Positions 54,387 through 62,599 of a stretch of 64,000 bases of DNA are shown here, piece by piece. The notes under the pieces are model-generated. The model had not been told where the DNA came from. It searched no databases and saw nothing but the letters and a program-made list of their open reading frames with translations. Each line of letters opens with the position of its first letter. Positions within the stretch are counted from its first letter, which is position 1. This DNA comes from Hyphomicrobiales bacterium. GTDB lineage: Bacteria; Pseudomonadota; Alphaproteobacteria; Rhizobiales; Rhizobiaceae. The position numbers and the translations under genes are program-made. The stretch spans positions 38,395-102,394 of the forward strand of contig UBQW01000065.1 of the NCBI GenBank assembly GCA_900467745.1, written 5' to 3'.

Positions 54387-56915
54387 ATGGCTTTCAGGGG
54401 TTTGTTTGTTGGCGTCGACCGCTATCAGTCACCCGATATCCGTGACTTGTCGTGTGCTGCTCGCGATGCGACCGCGCTCGAAGCACTCTTCGCCGATACC
54501 CTCGGCGGCCCTACGGTCCTCCTCACTGACCAGGACGCCACCCTATCCAGGATTGAGACCGAGCTCGAAACGCTCTCCCAGTGCGATGCCGACGATACGG
54601 TGGTGATCGCCTTTTCCGGCCACGGTTCGGAGACGCATGAACTGATTGCCCACGATACCGTCTTCGACAACATCGAGGCCACTTCCCTTCGCCTCGACCG
54701 GCTGCAGGAATGGTTCTCGAAGATACCGGCACGCCGAGTGATTCTGTTTCTCGACTGCTGCTTTTCAGGCGGCCTCGGTGCGAAGGTTCTTCAGGTACCG
54801 GCTATTCCCCGCAGCCTGGCTTCAACCGAGGCTCGACTTCAGAAGCTCGCCGGAGACGGACGCCTGATCCTCACCGCGTCGGCGTCGTCGGAAGAAGCCT
54901 GGGAGTTTTCAAGCCACGGTCACGGCCTGCTGACCTATTACCTTTTGGAAGCACTGCGCGGACCGGCAGAAATCGTCCAAGCTGGAAGGCTGTCTGTCTA
55001 CCAGATGCTCGAATATGTCACCGGCCGCGTTCAGGCAGCTGCCCACCAGATCGGCAAGAGCCAGAACCCGGCAATGCGTGGCCAAATCGACGGTGGACTC
55101 TCGTGGCCCGTCTTCGCACCTGGCGAGCGCTTTTTGGCGGCCTTCCCAGCTGTCCACCCGGCAGCGGTCACTTCGGATATCGAGAGCTTGGCCGCCCATG
55201 GCTTCCCTGCTGAGATTGTCACCGCGTGGGGACAATCGATCCCGTCGTTGAATGATCTGCAGGTGGAAGCGATCAATGAATATGGAATCCTCGATGGCAA
55301 ACATCTCCTCGTCTCCGCGCCCACCTCGTCCGGCAAGACGATGGTCGGCGAGCTGGCGGCGCTTCGGCAGGTCGTGGATCGGAAGCGAGCAATCTTTCTT
55401 CTCCCGCTGAAGGCACTCGTCGCCGACAAGCGCCGTCATTTCGAAAAAGTCTATGGCGGGTTCGGCCTTCGGGTCCTCGAGGCTACCGGCGAAACGGACG
55501 ACGTGTCGCCTCTGATGCGCGGCAAGTATGACATCGCGCTCCTCACCTACGAGAAGTTCGCGGCTCTGGCGCTGGCATATCCTCATATCCTCGCGCAAGC
55601 GGGCACGATCGTGGTCGACGAAGTACAGATGATTGCCGACCAGTCGCGTGGCGCGAACCTCGAGTTCATCCTGACCTTGATTAGGATGCGCAGACGCGAA
55701 GGCATCGAACCGCAAATAATTGCCCTCTCTGCCGTAATTGGCGACACCGGCGGTCTGGAGACGTGGCTCGGCGGCAGGCTGCTTCGACGCACCGAGCGAC
55801 CCGTACCGTTGCGTGAGGGCGTGCTGCGCTACGACGGATCGTTCCGGTATATCGATCCTTCCGATGGGAGCGAGAAGATCGAGCGTGGTGTCGTCGTCCG
55901 GATGGGACTGAAGGAGACGGCCCAGGATTGGATCATTCCGCTCCTGCGCAAACTGACGGCCGCTGGCGAGCACGTCATCGTCTTCCGCGAGTCGAAGAGC
56001 GAATCCCGCAACGTTGGAAACTATCTCGCGGCCCAGTTACGACTCCCACCTGCCGACGAGGCGGTCCGTCGGATGCCTCGGCTGGACCCGTCGCAGGCGC
56101 ACCGCGATTTGATCGCGGATCTCCAGCATGGGGTCGCGTTCCACAACGCCGACCTCCAGGCTGCCGAACGCCAGGTGATCGAAGAGGAATTCCGGCGCGA
56201 AGGCTCGGGGCTCCAGGTAATTTCTGCGACGACCACGCTTGCAATGGGTGTCAATACGCCTGCCAACAGCGTGATTATCGTTGGCCTTGAGCATCCCGGA
56301 CCAGCCCCGGTTCCCTATTCGGTTGCCGAGTACAAGAACCTGGTCGGTCGCGCAGGTCGTCTGGGATACGCGGACCAAGGCACGTCCTACCTGATGGCAA
56401 TCAATGCGCGCGAAGAGGACTACCTCTGGCGCCGCTACGTGATCGGCAAGCCGGAGGATTTATCTTCGCGCTTTGTCTCCAGCGGTACTGATCCCCGCTC
56501 CCTCGTCGTCCGTGTTCTCGTGGCATTGCCTCGCTCCGCTGCCTCTGGTGTGGCCAGCGATAGTATCGTGTCGTTCCTTGAGAGCAGCTTCGGCGCATAC
56601 CTCGCCGAGCGGCAGCAGGATGGATGGCGCTGGTCGCATGACGATCTCGTTCGTGCGCTTGCGAACCTGGAGGCCAATGGGCTGCTCCAGAAGAACAGCG
56701 AGGGGCTCTACTCGCTGGCGCCACTTGGGCGCCTTGCTGGAGAGAGCGCTACCGAAGTTGGATCGATTGTCAGGCTTGTCGACGCTCTTTCGCATTTGGC
56801 ACCGTCGCACATCACGGAGCCTGTCCTCCTCACGGTGGTTCAGAGGAGCAGCTGGCGGGAACCTCGGTCACCGTTGTCTTGTACGGGAACGAAACTCATA
56901 CCCGTGAGTGGGTGA
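54387..56915 (+). CDS. Caspase-like peptidase fused to Ski2-type helicase, C-terminus replaced
   Basis: 842 residues from MAFRGLFVGVDRYQS (AAAGGGTGAA upstream). Residues 1-250: peptidase C14 (caspase-like) domain with catalytic His79 (FSGHGSE) and Cys125 (LDCCFSGG). Residues 270-810: superfamily 2 helicase of the Ski2/Hel308 kind, Walker A APTSSGKT (311-318), DEVQ (411-414), motif VI NLVGRAGRLGY (651-661), and a winged-helix segment (RALANLEANGLLQKNSEG). The natural sequence stops at about residue 819 (LLTVVQ); the last 23 residues read out of frame through a TIR gene remnant. The ratchet and C-terminal domains expected in this family are missing. It is first in the defence cluster. Confidence 0.82.
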   Translation: MAFRGLFVGVDRYQSPDIRDLSCAARDATALEALFADTLGGPTVLLTDQDATLSRIETELETLSQCDADDTVVIAFSGHGSETHELIAHDTVFDNIEATSLRLDRLQEWFSKIPARRVILFLDCCFSGGLGAKVLQVPAIPRSLASTEARLQKLAGDGRLILTASASSEEAWEFSSHGHGLLTYYLLEALRGPAEIVQAGRLSVYQMLEYVTGRVQAAAHQIGKSQNPAMRGQIDGGLSWPVFAPGERFLAAFPAVHPAAVTSDIESLAAHGFPAEIVTAWGQSIPSLNDLQVEAINEYGILDGKHLLVSAPTSSGKTMVGELAALRQVVDRKRAIFLLPLKALVADKRRHFEKVYGGFGLRVLEATGETDDVSPLMRGKYDIALLTYEKFAALALAYPHILAQAGTIVVDEVQMIADQSRGANLEFILTLIRMRRREGIEPQIIALSAVIGDTGGLETWLGGRLLRRTERPVPLREGVLRYDGSFRYIDPSDGSEKIERGVVVRMGLKETAQDWIIPLLRKLTAAGEHVIVFRESKSESRNVGNYLAAQLRLPPADEAVRRMPRLDPSQAHRDLIADLQHGVAFHNADLQAAERQVIEEEFRREGSGLQVISATTTLAMGVNTPANSVIIVGLEHPGPAPVPYSVAEYKNLVGRAGRLGYADQGTSYLMAINAREEDYLWRRYVIGKPEDLSSRFVSSGTDPRSLVVRVLVALPRSAASGVASDSIVSFLESSFGAYLAERQQDGWRWSHDDLVRALANLEANGLLQKNSEGLYSLAPLGRLAGESATEVGSIVRLVDALSHLAPSHITEPVLLTVVQRSSWREPRSPLSCTGTKLIPVSG

Positions 56916-57151
56916 ACTATGAGATCGAGCGCAGCTACCAGCTTGGCAAAGGCCTTCTGGCAATTGACATCCACAACATCCGGGATCCGCGGATCGGCTC
57001 CGACTTCCAAGGGAGAAACCCTCTGTCGAACTTCGCCGTCGACGGCTCACCGTTGAACTTCCGATATGGAGACTACGACTGGGTCAACGACGACGGTTAC
57101 AATAACATCAGCTCTTGGATCGAAAGAGCAGCTCGCGCTGCGGGGAGATAG
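56843..57151 (+). pseudogene. C-terminal remnant of a ThsB-like TIR gene
   Basis: In a frame different from the helicase, an open stretch of 102 codons encodes EEQLAGTSVTVVLYG, then ETHTREWVNYEIERSY, KGLLAIDIHNIRD and FQGRNPLSNF: the second half of an MTH538-type (Thoeris ThsB-like) TIR domain, including the conserved Glu of WVNYEIE. The N-terminal half (first strands, the S-x-x-x-D region) is missing, and there is no ribosome site. The upstream edge joins helicase sequence. thsA starts 3 bases after its stop, as in an original thsB-thsA operon. Confidence 0.78.
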
Positions 57152-57154
57152 AAA

Positions 57155-58606
57155 ATGTCCGGCGCGGCTGCCAAGACTCGCTTTCTCCGCGAATTTCCAG
57201 AATCCTTGCATGATGGGACCGGTGCCGTGTTTGTCGGCGCCGGAGTGTCGATGGCAGCGGGTTACCCGTCCTGGTCAGAGCTTCTCACCGACATCGGTGC
57301 CGAGATAGGCGTCAACTCGCGCGATATCCTCGACCTTGCGGCTTTGGCGCAGTGGCATATTCGGGAGACTGGAGCCGCCACGGGCGTTCGCAACGTCATC
57401 CGACGGGAAATTGGGCTCGAGCGCCCTCTTCCCGATGTCGTTCAGACCCTCGCGAGGCTCCCGGTCAGGCATATCTGGACAACGAACTATGACCGCCTGA
57501 TCGAGCGCGCATTCTCCGAGACCGGAAGGCCCTTGGCAGCAGTCTCGAGCGGAAGCGACCTATCACTCAAGGCGGCGTCCGGCGCGGCACGTCTCTACAA
57601 GATGCACGGCACCGTCGACCGCCTCGACGACATCGTGATCTCCACCGACGACTACGAACTCTATCGCACCAAGCGAAAGGCTTTCCTGCCTCTGCTGGAG
57701 GCGCACCTCAGCAGCATGTCGATGCTCTTTATAGGGCTGAGCCTGACCGATCCCAACATACGCCACGTCCTCTCCCTGATCCGGGAAAGCTTCACGGATG
57801 CCCCACCGGAACACTTCGCGATCCTGAAACCACCGAAGGCTGATGAGTTCAAGTCGGAAAGCGAATTCAAGGCACGCCTTGCGCAGCACAATCTGTGGGC
57901 AAGGGATCTGAGGCGCTACGGCCTCGTGGCCGTCGAAGTCGACGACTATGACGAAGTGCCCGAGTTGCTTCGCGAGGTGGAACGGCGAGTGGCGTCAAAA
58001 CGGGTTTTTGTCAGCGGCAGTTGGCCGTTGGACGCCGGGATCGACCATACCGCACGCATCTATGGGCTGGCCGAAGGCATCGGTAGACTGATCGGCGAGA
58101 GCAATCGGGACCTTGTGACGGGAACGGGATTACTGGTCGGGCCCGCGGTTGTCTCCGGTTTCATGGATGCGCTGCGGACGGGCGGAGGATGGGACATCGA
58201 CCGAAGGCTAGTCGCCCGTCCCTTCCCTCAGCCAATTCCCGGCAAGCCAGCAGACAAGGCCCAGTGGACCGCACTCCGCTCCGAGATGACACGAATGTCA
58301 GGGGTGAGCATTTTCCTGGGTGGCCTAAAGATGCACACTGTCGCCCCAGTCGCTGCCGGTGGCGTAATCGAGGAATTCGAGCTTGCCCGGGCGGCCGGAT
58401 CCTTCGTCCTGCCGATCGGAGCGTTTGGTGGTGCGGCAGAGCAGATCGCGCGCGAGCTGGTAGGGTCGACAATTCCCCATTCGGGTCCGCGCCCGGGTCG
58501 TCCTTCCGATCAGGAGATCAATTCACTGCTGGACACAGACGTGACCGATATCAAACTCCTGGCCACGGTGAAGAGCATTCTCGACAGACTGGCGAAGGCA
58601 TCGTAG
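57155..58606 (+). CDS. thsA: Thoeris ThsA: SIR2 NADase with C-terminal SLOG sensor
   Basis: Thoeris effector; a cyclic ADP-ribose isomer made by ThsB binds the SLOG domain and the SIR2 domain then destroys NAD to abort phage infection. 483 residues from ATG with GGGGAGA upstream. SIR2 part (1-275): GAGVS (28-32), TTNYD with N111, KMHGT with H151; these match B. cereus ThsA N112 and H152. SLOG part (about 282-483): FVSGSW, LVTGTGLLVGPAVVSG, FLGGLKMHT. No truncation. Its partner thsB upstream survives only as a fragment, but two other TIR genes follow. Confidence 0.9.
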   Translation: MSGAAAKTRFLREFPESLHDGTGAVFVGAGVSMAAGYPSWSELLTDIGAEIGVNSRDILDLAALAQWHIRETGAATGVRNVIRREIGLERPLPDVVQTLARLPVRHIWTTNYDRLIERAFSETGRPLAAVSSGSDLSLKAASGAARLYKMHGTVDRLDDIVISTDDYELYRTKRKAFLPLLEAHLSSMSMLFIGLSLTDPNIRHVLSLIRESFTDAPPEHFAILKPPKADEFKSESEFKARLAQHNLWARDLRRYGLVAVEVDDYDEVPELLREVERRVASKRVFVSGSWPLDAGIDHTARIYGLAEGIGRLIGESNRDLVTGTGLLVGPAVVSGFMDALRTGGGWDIDRRLVARPFPQPIPGKPADKAQWTALRSEMTRMSGVSIFLGGLKMHTVAPVAAGGVIEEFELARAAGSFVLPIGAFGGAAEQIARELVGSTIPHSGPRPGRPSDQEINSLLDTDVTDIKLLATVKSILDRLAKAS

Positions 58607-58618
58607 CAGGTAAGCACC

Positions 58619-59170
58619 TTGGTAGACTTCATAACATCCGCAGAACTGCGTGGCTTCTCTGGCCGGCGGACGCCGGCCGAACAGGCCCGCATCCGCATGA
58701 CCGCGCGGTCGCGATCTCCCGATGGAGCGACGTTCCTATCCCATTCGAGCAAGGATCACGACCTCGTCGTCGGTGCGATTTTAGTTTTGGAAGGACATGG
58801 GGCGCAGGTGTACATCGATGAGATAGATCCCGAAATGCCACCTTACACGAACGCCAAGACTGCGGACCTTCTCAAAACCAGAATCCGCCAATCAAAGAAG
58901 TTCGTGCTGCTCACAAGCAAGAACAGCAAGGACAGCAAATGGGTCCCGTGGGAACTTGGTCTGGGGGACGCCTACAAGAACCTCTCGAACATCGCGCTGT
59001 TCCCTTCATCGGACAGCGCCCAAGACAAGTCTTGGGCAAACTCCGAATATCTGGGCCTCTACGATCGTATCGTGTGGGGAAAGCATAGCGACTATGCGAA
59101 GGAAATCTGGATGGTGTTGGACCATCGAAAAAACACTGCCACCGAGCTGTCGGCCTGGCTGAAGCGATAG
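58619..59170 (+). CDS. TIR-domain protein (candidate Thoeris ThsB)
   Basis: 183 residues from TTG, 12 bases after the thsA stop. N-terminal extension MVDFITSAELRGFSG..., then TIR strand A ATFLSHSSKDHDLV (about residue 37-50), KFVLLTSKNSKDSKWVPWELG with putative catalytic Glu112, and FLYD-like tail. Thoeris loci often carry several ThsB genes, each recognising different phages. The start codon is supported by the family-type (x)FFT(R/S)SE N-terminus, even though it is a TTG. Intact. Confidence 0.85.
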   Translation: MVDFITSAELRGFSGRRTPAEQARIRMTARSRSPDGATFLSHSSKDHDLVVGAILVLEGHGAQVYIDEIDPEMPPYTNAKTADLLKTRIRQSKKFVLLTSKNSKDSKWVPWELGLGDAYKNLSNIALFPSSDSAQDKSWANSEYLGLYDRIVWGKHSDYAKEIWMVLDHRKNTATELSAWLKR

Positions 59171-59172
59171 AC

Positions 59173-59787
59173 TCACGCCAGGAAAATATCCGGTAATGCC
59201 TCGGCCGTTGCCCACAACCGCAGCGGCATCGATGTTGCCAGTCCGAGTGGTGCCCCCGGCGGGAAGCGCGCGGCGAGATCCGTAATCCGCGCGGGAACGC
59301 GCAGGGTGAACCGATCGTCCTCCTCGACCGCTGGGTAGAGCCCAAGAAATTCTCTGCCTCTATATCGACTGACATCGCTTCGAACGACGGGAAGAACGCA
59401 AACTCGCCTCTTGGCGGCGTGAAACCAGCCGATCTCCCAGCTCATCCAGGTTGAGTTCTTTGAATGCTCCGAGTCGATGAAGATCAGCGCAGTCGAAGCA
59501 AGCATCATTCGCCTGATGTGTTCGGCATCCGCAGGCGTCGTCACGCTGTGATCCGCCTGGGAAGACTGCAGCCAGTCGCAGAAGACGGACAAGCCGAGGT
59601 CCTCGGTCAGGATGCTGTACACACCAAGTACGAGGTCCTCGTCCCTAATCGCTTGGGAAAGGAAGACATCATAGCGCGGCAATGCCGAACTGGCCTGTCG
59701 CTCCAACATCCGGCCAGCCGACATCCCCGCTGCCTTTACAGACGACCTCGCCCTAGACCTGACGTAATCCTCCAGAAGAAAGCCCAT
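59173..59787 (-). CDS. TIR-domain protein on the opposite strand
   Basis: 204 residues from ATG 59787 (longer in-frame starts to 59874 exist). TIR signature RYDVFLSQAIRDEDLVLGVY (about residue 38-57), FIDSEHSKNSTWMSWEIGW with putative catalytic Glu118. Different from the neighbour at 58619, with a longer loop after strand B (DWLQSSQADHSVTTPAD). It converges on the thsA operon, the stops being 3 bases apart, so it is transcribed from its own promoter, probably in 59788-60056. Either an alternative ThsB or an independent NAD hydrolase. Confidence 0.83.
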   Translation of the reverse strand: MGFLLEDYVRSRARSSVKAAGMSAGRMLERQASSALPRYDVFLSQAIRDEDLVLGVYSILTEDLGLSVFCDWLQSSQADHSVTTPADAEHIRRMMLASTALIFIDSEHSKNSTWMSWEIGWFHAAKRRVCVLPVVRSDVSRYRGREFLGLYPAVEEDDRFTLRVPARITDLAARFPPGAPLGLATSMPLRLWATAEALPDIFLA

Positions 59788-60056
59788 GGGCAATTCCGCA
59801 TTCGTTTCCTTCGGTTCTACGATATCCTGATTCTGAACGCCGGATCGAATACCTGGAACGCTCGTTTGCAGCACCGCAAGATTACGCCTTCACGCATCGG
59901 CAGCCTTTCAACCCTGGCTCTTGCCGATACCCCGCTCCTATCCGTTGCGGAATACCAACCTGTCAACGTTGGCTGACGGCCGTTCTAGCGGCCAAAGTGA
60001 CGAGAAGATGGCCGGACCCGCCCCCACCCATCGTCACTGCCTATGGAAACTGCCGT

Positions 60057-61325
60057 TCAGACTGAGGGACTGACCAAGGCGGCTTCGGCAATCAAGGCGT
60101 CAAGAAGCTGCACGAGCTTGGTCGCGTCGTATGACCCCGTCCGAATAGACTCAGGCGACTGATCATAGAAATGACGCTGGTAGGATTCCTTGAACTCCAG
60201 AGCGCCCTGCCATGCGTCGATGTCGGCCTTGTAATTGCTCCAAAGGATTCGCGCCGGCGGATATGCTGGCAAATTTAGATCGAGATAGCATTCGATGGCT
60301 GCAGCACGCCCGTTTATATCCGCCGAGCCGACCCCTTCCGGGCCGCGCGCTGGAAAGTTTCGAAGCTCGTCAAGGCTGGGCAGAACCATCGAACGCATGT
60401 TTGATGGCAAATTGAGCGCCTCGAGCTTTCGATAGGCCTCCACACCTTCTGCATCATTGTCGAAGACAAACAGCACCTTGTTGTGAATGTCGATGCGCAG
60501 CAGGCCCTCGGCAAACTTGACCAGGTTTCCGGTGCCCCAGAAATGGTGACGCTCGTCGACATCAACGAAGTTGAAGAAGTCGGTGATATCCGGACGCAGA
60601 ATATCGAGCGCACGCTTTATGATGCGAACGTCGGATGCCCCCTCTGTAGCGATCAAGACTTTCTGTTTGCGTCGTACCCCAGGATGAAACGCCTCACGAC
60701 CCTCCCAGCCTGCATGAACGAGCGGACCAAACTCCCACACCACGTCGACGGCGAGATTCTCGGGATTGAGCGCAAGAACGTGTAGCATCGACTCTGCACT
60801 CAGGATCGCGAGCTTCGCCCCGAAGTAGCTGACCTCGGACCAGAACATGTCCGAGTTATCCGTCCACGGTACGCGATCGAAATCCGCATCCAATTTCAGG
60901 CGGCCCTTCGCCTTCTCATCCTCTTCAATCGAGCCCGCGGAAAGACCCACGAGAGGGTAACGGCAGACGAGTTCGCAGTATTCGTCAAAGGTGAGAAACG
61001 GGGCGGCCAGCGGTGCGTTCCAGGATTGCGTCTCTGTCGCATCGGCGACAATAGATTCGTACTCGGCGCGTGCAGTTTCTATGCTGTAATTCAGCAATGC
61101 GAGACGAGGCAACATGCGGGCAAGCGGCCGGGCAAAGACTGCTTCGTGCTCATGCAAGATATCCTGTAACTCCGGATGATCCGCATAATATTCGTAGTCT
61201 ATTCCGTCCAATGTTCGGCGTGTCTCGTCTCCCTCCTGAAACAGAAAACCGAAATCGATACCCATGTTGTTCTTCGCGTAGGATAGGGAAACCCCACCTA
61301 TGGTCAGCTCAATCGATGTCCCCAT
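60057..61325 (-). CDS. HEPN/Toprim-associated protein
   Basis: 422 residues: N-terminal HEPN/Toprim N-domain (MGTSIELTIGGVSLSYAK; about residue 1-200) followed by a TOPRIM-like fold with VLIATEGASDVRIIKRAL (Glu228) and VLFVFDNDAEGVEAY (Asp289, Asp291). Toprim-HEPN proteins are predicted nucleases of defence systems. It is 3 bases downstream of the second HEPN gene, so the two are likely one unit. Target (RNA or DNA) unknown. Confidence 0.8.
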   Translation of the reverse strand: MGTSIELTIGGVSLSYAKNNMGIDFGFLFQEGDETRRTLDGIDYEYYADHPELQDILHEHEAVFARPLARMLPRLALLNYSIETARAEYESIVADATETQSWNAPLAAPFLTFDEYCELVCRYPLVGLSAGSIEEDEKAKGRLKLDADFDRVPWTDNSDMFWSEVSYFGAKLAILSAESMLHVLALNPENLAVDVVWEFGPLVHAGWEGREAFHPGVRRKQKVLIATEGASDVRIIKRALDILRPDITDFFNFVDVDERHHFWGTGNLVKFAEGLLRIDIHNKVLFVFDNDAEGVEAYRKLEALNLPSNMRSMVLPSLDELRNFPARGPEGVGSADINGRAAAIECYLDLNLPAYPPARILWSNYKADIDAWQGALEFKESYQRHFYDQSPESIRTGSYDATKLVQLLDALIAEAALVSPSV

Positions 61326-61328
61326 TTG

Positions 61329-62282
61329 TCAGCCCTGACCCTCTTCGGCAGCTCGCTGCCATAGAGGCGTAATCGTTTCTATGCGGCCCGGAACGGAGCC
61401 TTCGGCCAAAGCCCTGAGCAGTAGCCGCCGGAGGATATAATACGATTCCTGAACATCCTGCGGTCTCGGCTGCACACCAGCGTGGACTGCCTCTCCTCGC
61501 GCGCGGCAGAGGGAAATGACGCGCTGGTAACAATTTTCGCCGTCCTGTCGAGACACGCCGGAATAGGCCCGGATCAAACGGGCGAGCTGCTTCGTCATAT
61601 CGTTCCGATCAGGCTTCATGAGTGCTTCTGAAGCTGTCCAGATGGCAACCATCTGTGCGTCGAGCGTTGGAAGCCACCACATGCCGTCGGCAAGGCGGAA
61701 TGCAGAATTGAACCCCTCATTGCGAAGCAGTGTCTGTAGTGGATCGAACATGGTCTCGATTTCGGCGAACATCTCATCATCGAGCTTTACCGGAGGGATG
61801 GCCCAGTCGATCGGCGCCTCGAACTGCCAGACCTCAACGCCCTTGGCTGTTGCCATTTCTGAGAACGCAACGTCGGAATACACCGGTGCATGAATGGGCG
61901 ATCCTGACAGAAGGCGAATGAGCGAAACGACATTCCGGGCATGTTCGAGGCAATCGACGCTGCTCGTTTCTCGAGGGTACAGAACCAGTTCGACGGTTGC
62001 GGTCTCCACAACGCCGGGTGCGGCGATTGCATGCCACGGTGCTGGATGGTGAGTGTTTTCTTTTACGGGAGGTGATGTCGCGAGCATTGGGTGCGCGAAG
62101 GCGTGCGCATAGGTCTTCCGCAATTCGACTTCGGGCGCGATGATCCTGTCTCGCTCAATTTCGACCCTCGAGATAGCCACGTGGAGATTTCGTGATGGGT
62201 CGATCACCGAGCGCGAAAGCACAGTCGCAGTTGGCTCCCCAGTCTTTGGATGCTTTTGCACTTTCGGCTTCTTGTCGGTCAA
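61329..62282 (-). CDS. HEPN-domain protein (ApeA-like)
   Basis: 317 residues, TTG start with AGGAAGC upstream. The C-terminal helical part has RARGEAVHAG with the HEPN RX4-6H motif (Arg262, His267), the RNase signature of ApeA, RloC and others; the N-terminal two-thirds is alpha/beta of unknown fold (VELVLYPRETSSVDCLEHARN). Followed 3 bases later by the HEPN/Toprim gene. Predicted RNase of a defence or toxin system; no close name. Confidence 0.72.
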   Translation of the reverse strand: MTDKKPKVQKHPKTGEPTATVLSRSVIDPSRNLHVAISRVEIERDRIIAPEVELRKTYAHAFAHPMLATSPPVKENTHHPAPWHAIAAPGVVETATVELVLYPRETSSVDCLEHARNVVSLIRLLSGSPIHAPVYSDVAFSEMATAKGVEVWQFEAPIDWAIPPVKLDDEMFAEIETMFDPLQTLLRNEGFNSAFRLADGMWWLPTLDAQMVAIWTASEALMKPDRNDMTKQLARLIRAYSGVSRQDGENCYQRVISLCRARGEAVHAGVQPRPQDVQESYYILRRLLLRALAEGSVPGRIETITPLWQRAAEEGQG

Positions 62283-62599
62283 CGCGCTTCCTGTGAAATC
62301 TAACGTGATTCTGGCGCTCGCTGAACTCTATCGAAGCGGGTTAAGCGCTTAGTGCACACAGATGTGGTGGACCCTTACCACGTCCAGCAGGGTGAAATGT
62401 GGGACAAATCGCGAGGTGCAATCGAGGAAACGCCAAGACACATCTGCCACGGTGATGGCACGCTCCTATGCCGCGCCAAGCAGGAGCAGTTCATTTTCGC
62501 AGTTTAGCTTTACATTCATTGAGGAATGTCTGTCCGGCGGGCCGATGTACTGGCGGGTGGGCAACCAAATCGATCGATCCGAACGTCAGAGCTAGATCG
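62283..62599. other. Gap between the HEPN operon and the AAA/M41 gene
   Basis: 317 bases with no gene I can support; a short + frame (62362-62595) has no recognisable domain. It should hold the promoter of the HEPN pair. Confidence 0.5.

Noticed and set aside
54909..55973. 354-codon minus-strand frame inside the caspase-helicase
   Set aside because: Antisense to motifs that are clearly helicase; no domain of its own.
56879..57151. Independent short TIR gene starting at TTG
   Set aside because: It has only the second half of a TIR domain, no ribosome site, and homology begins upstream of the TTG at 56843; better read as a remnant.
59464..59976. + strand frame opposite the third TIR gene
   Set aside because: Shadow of the TIR frame; no family features.
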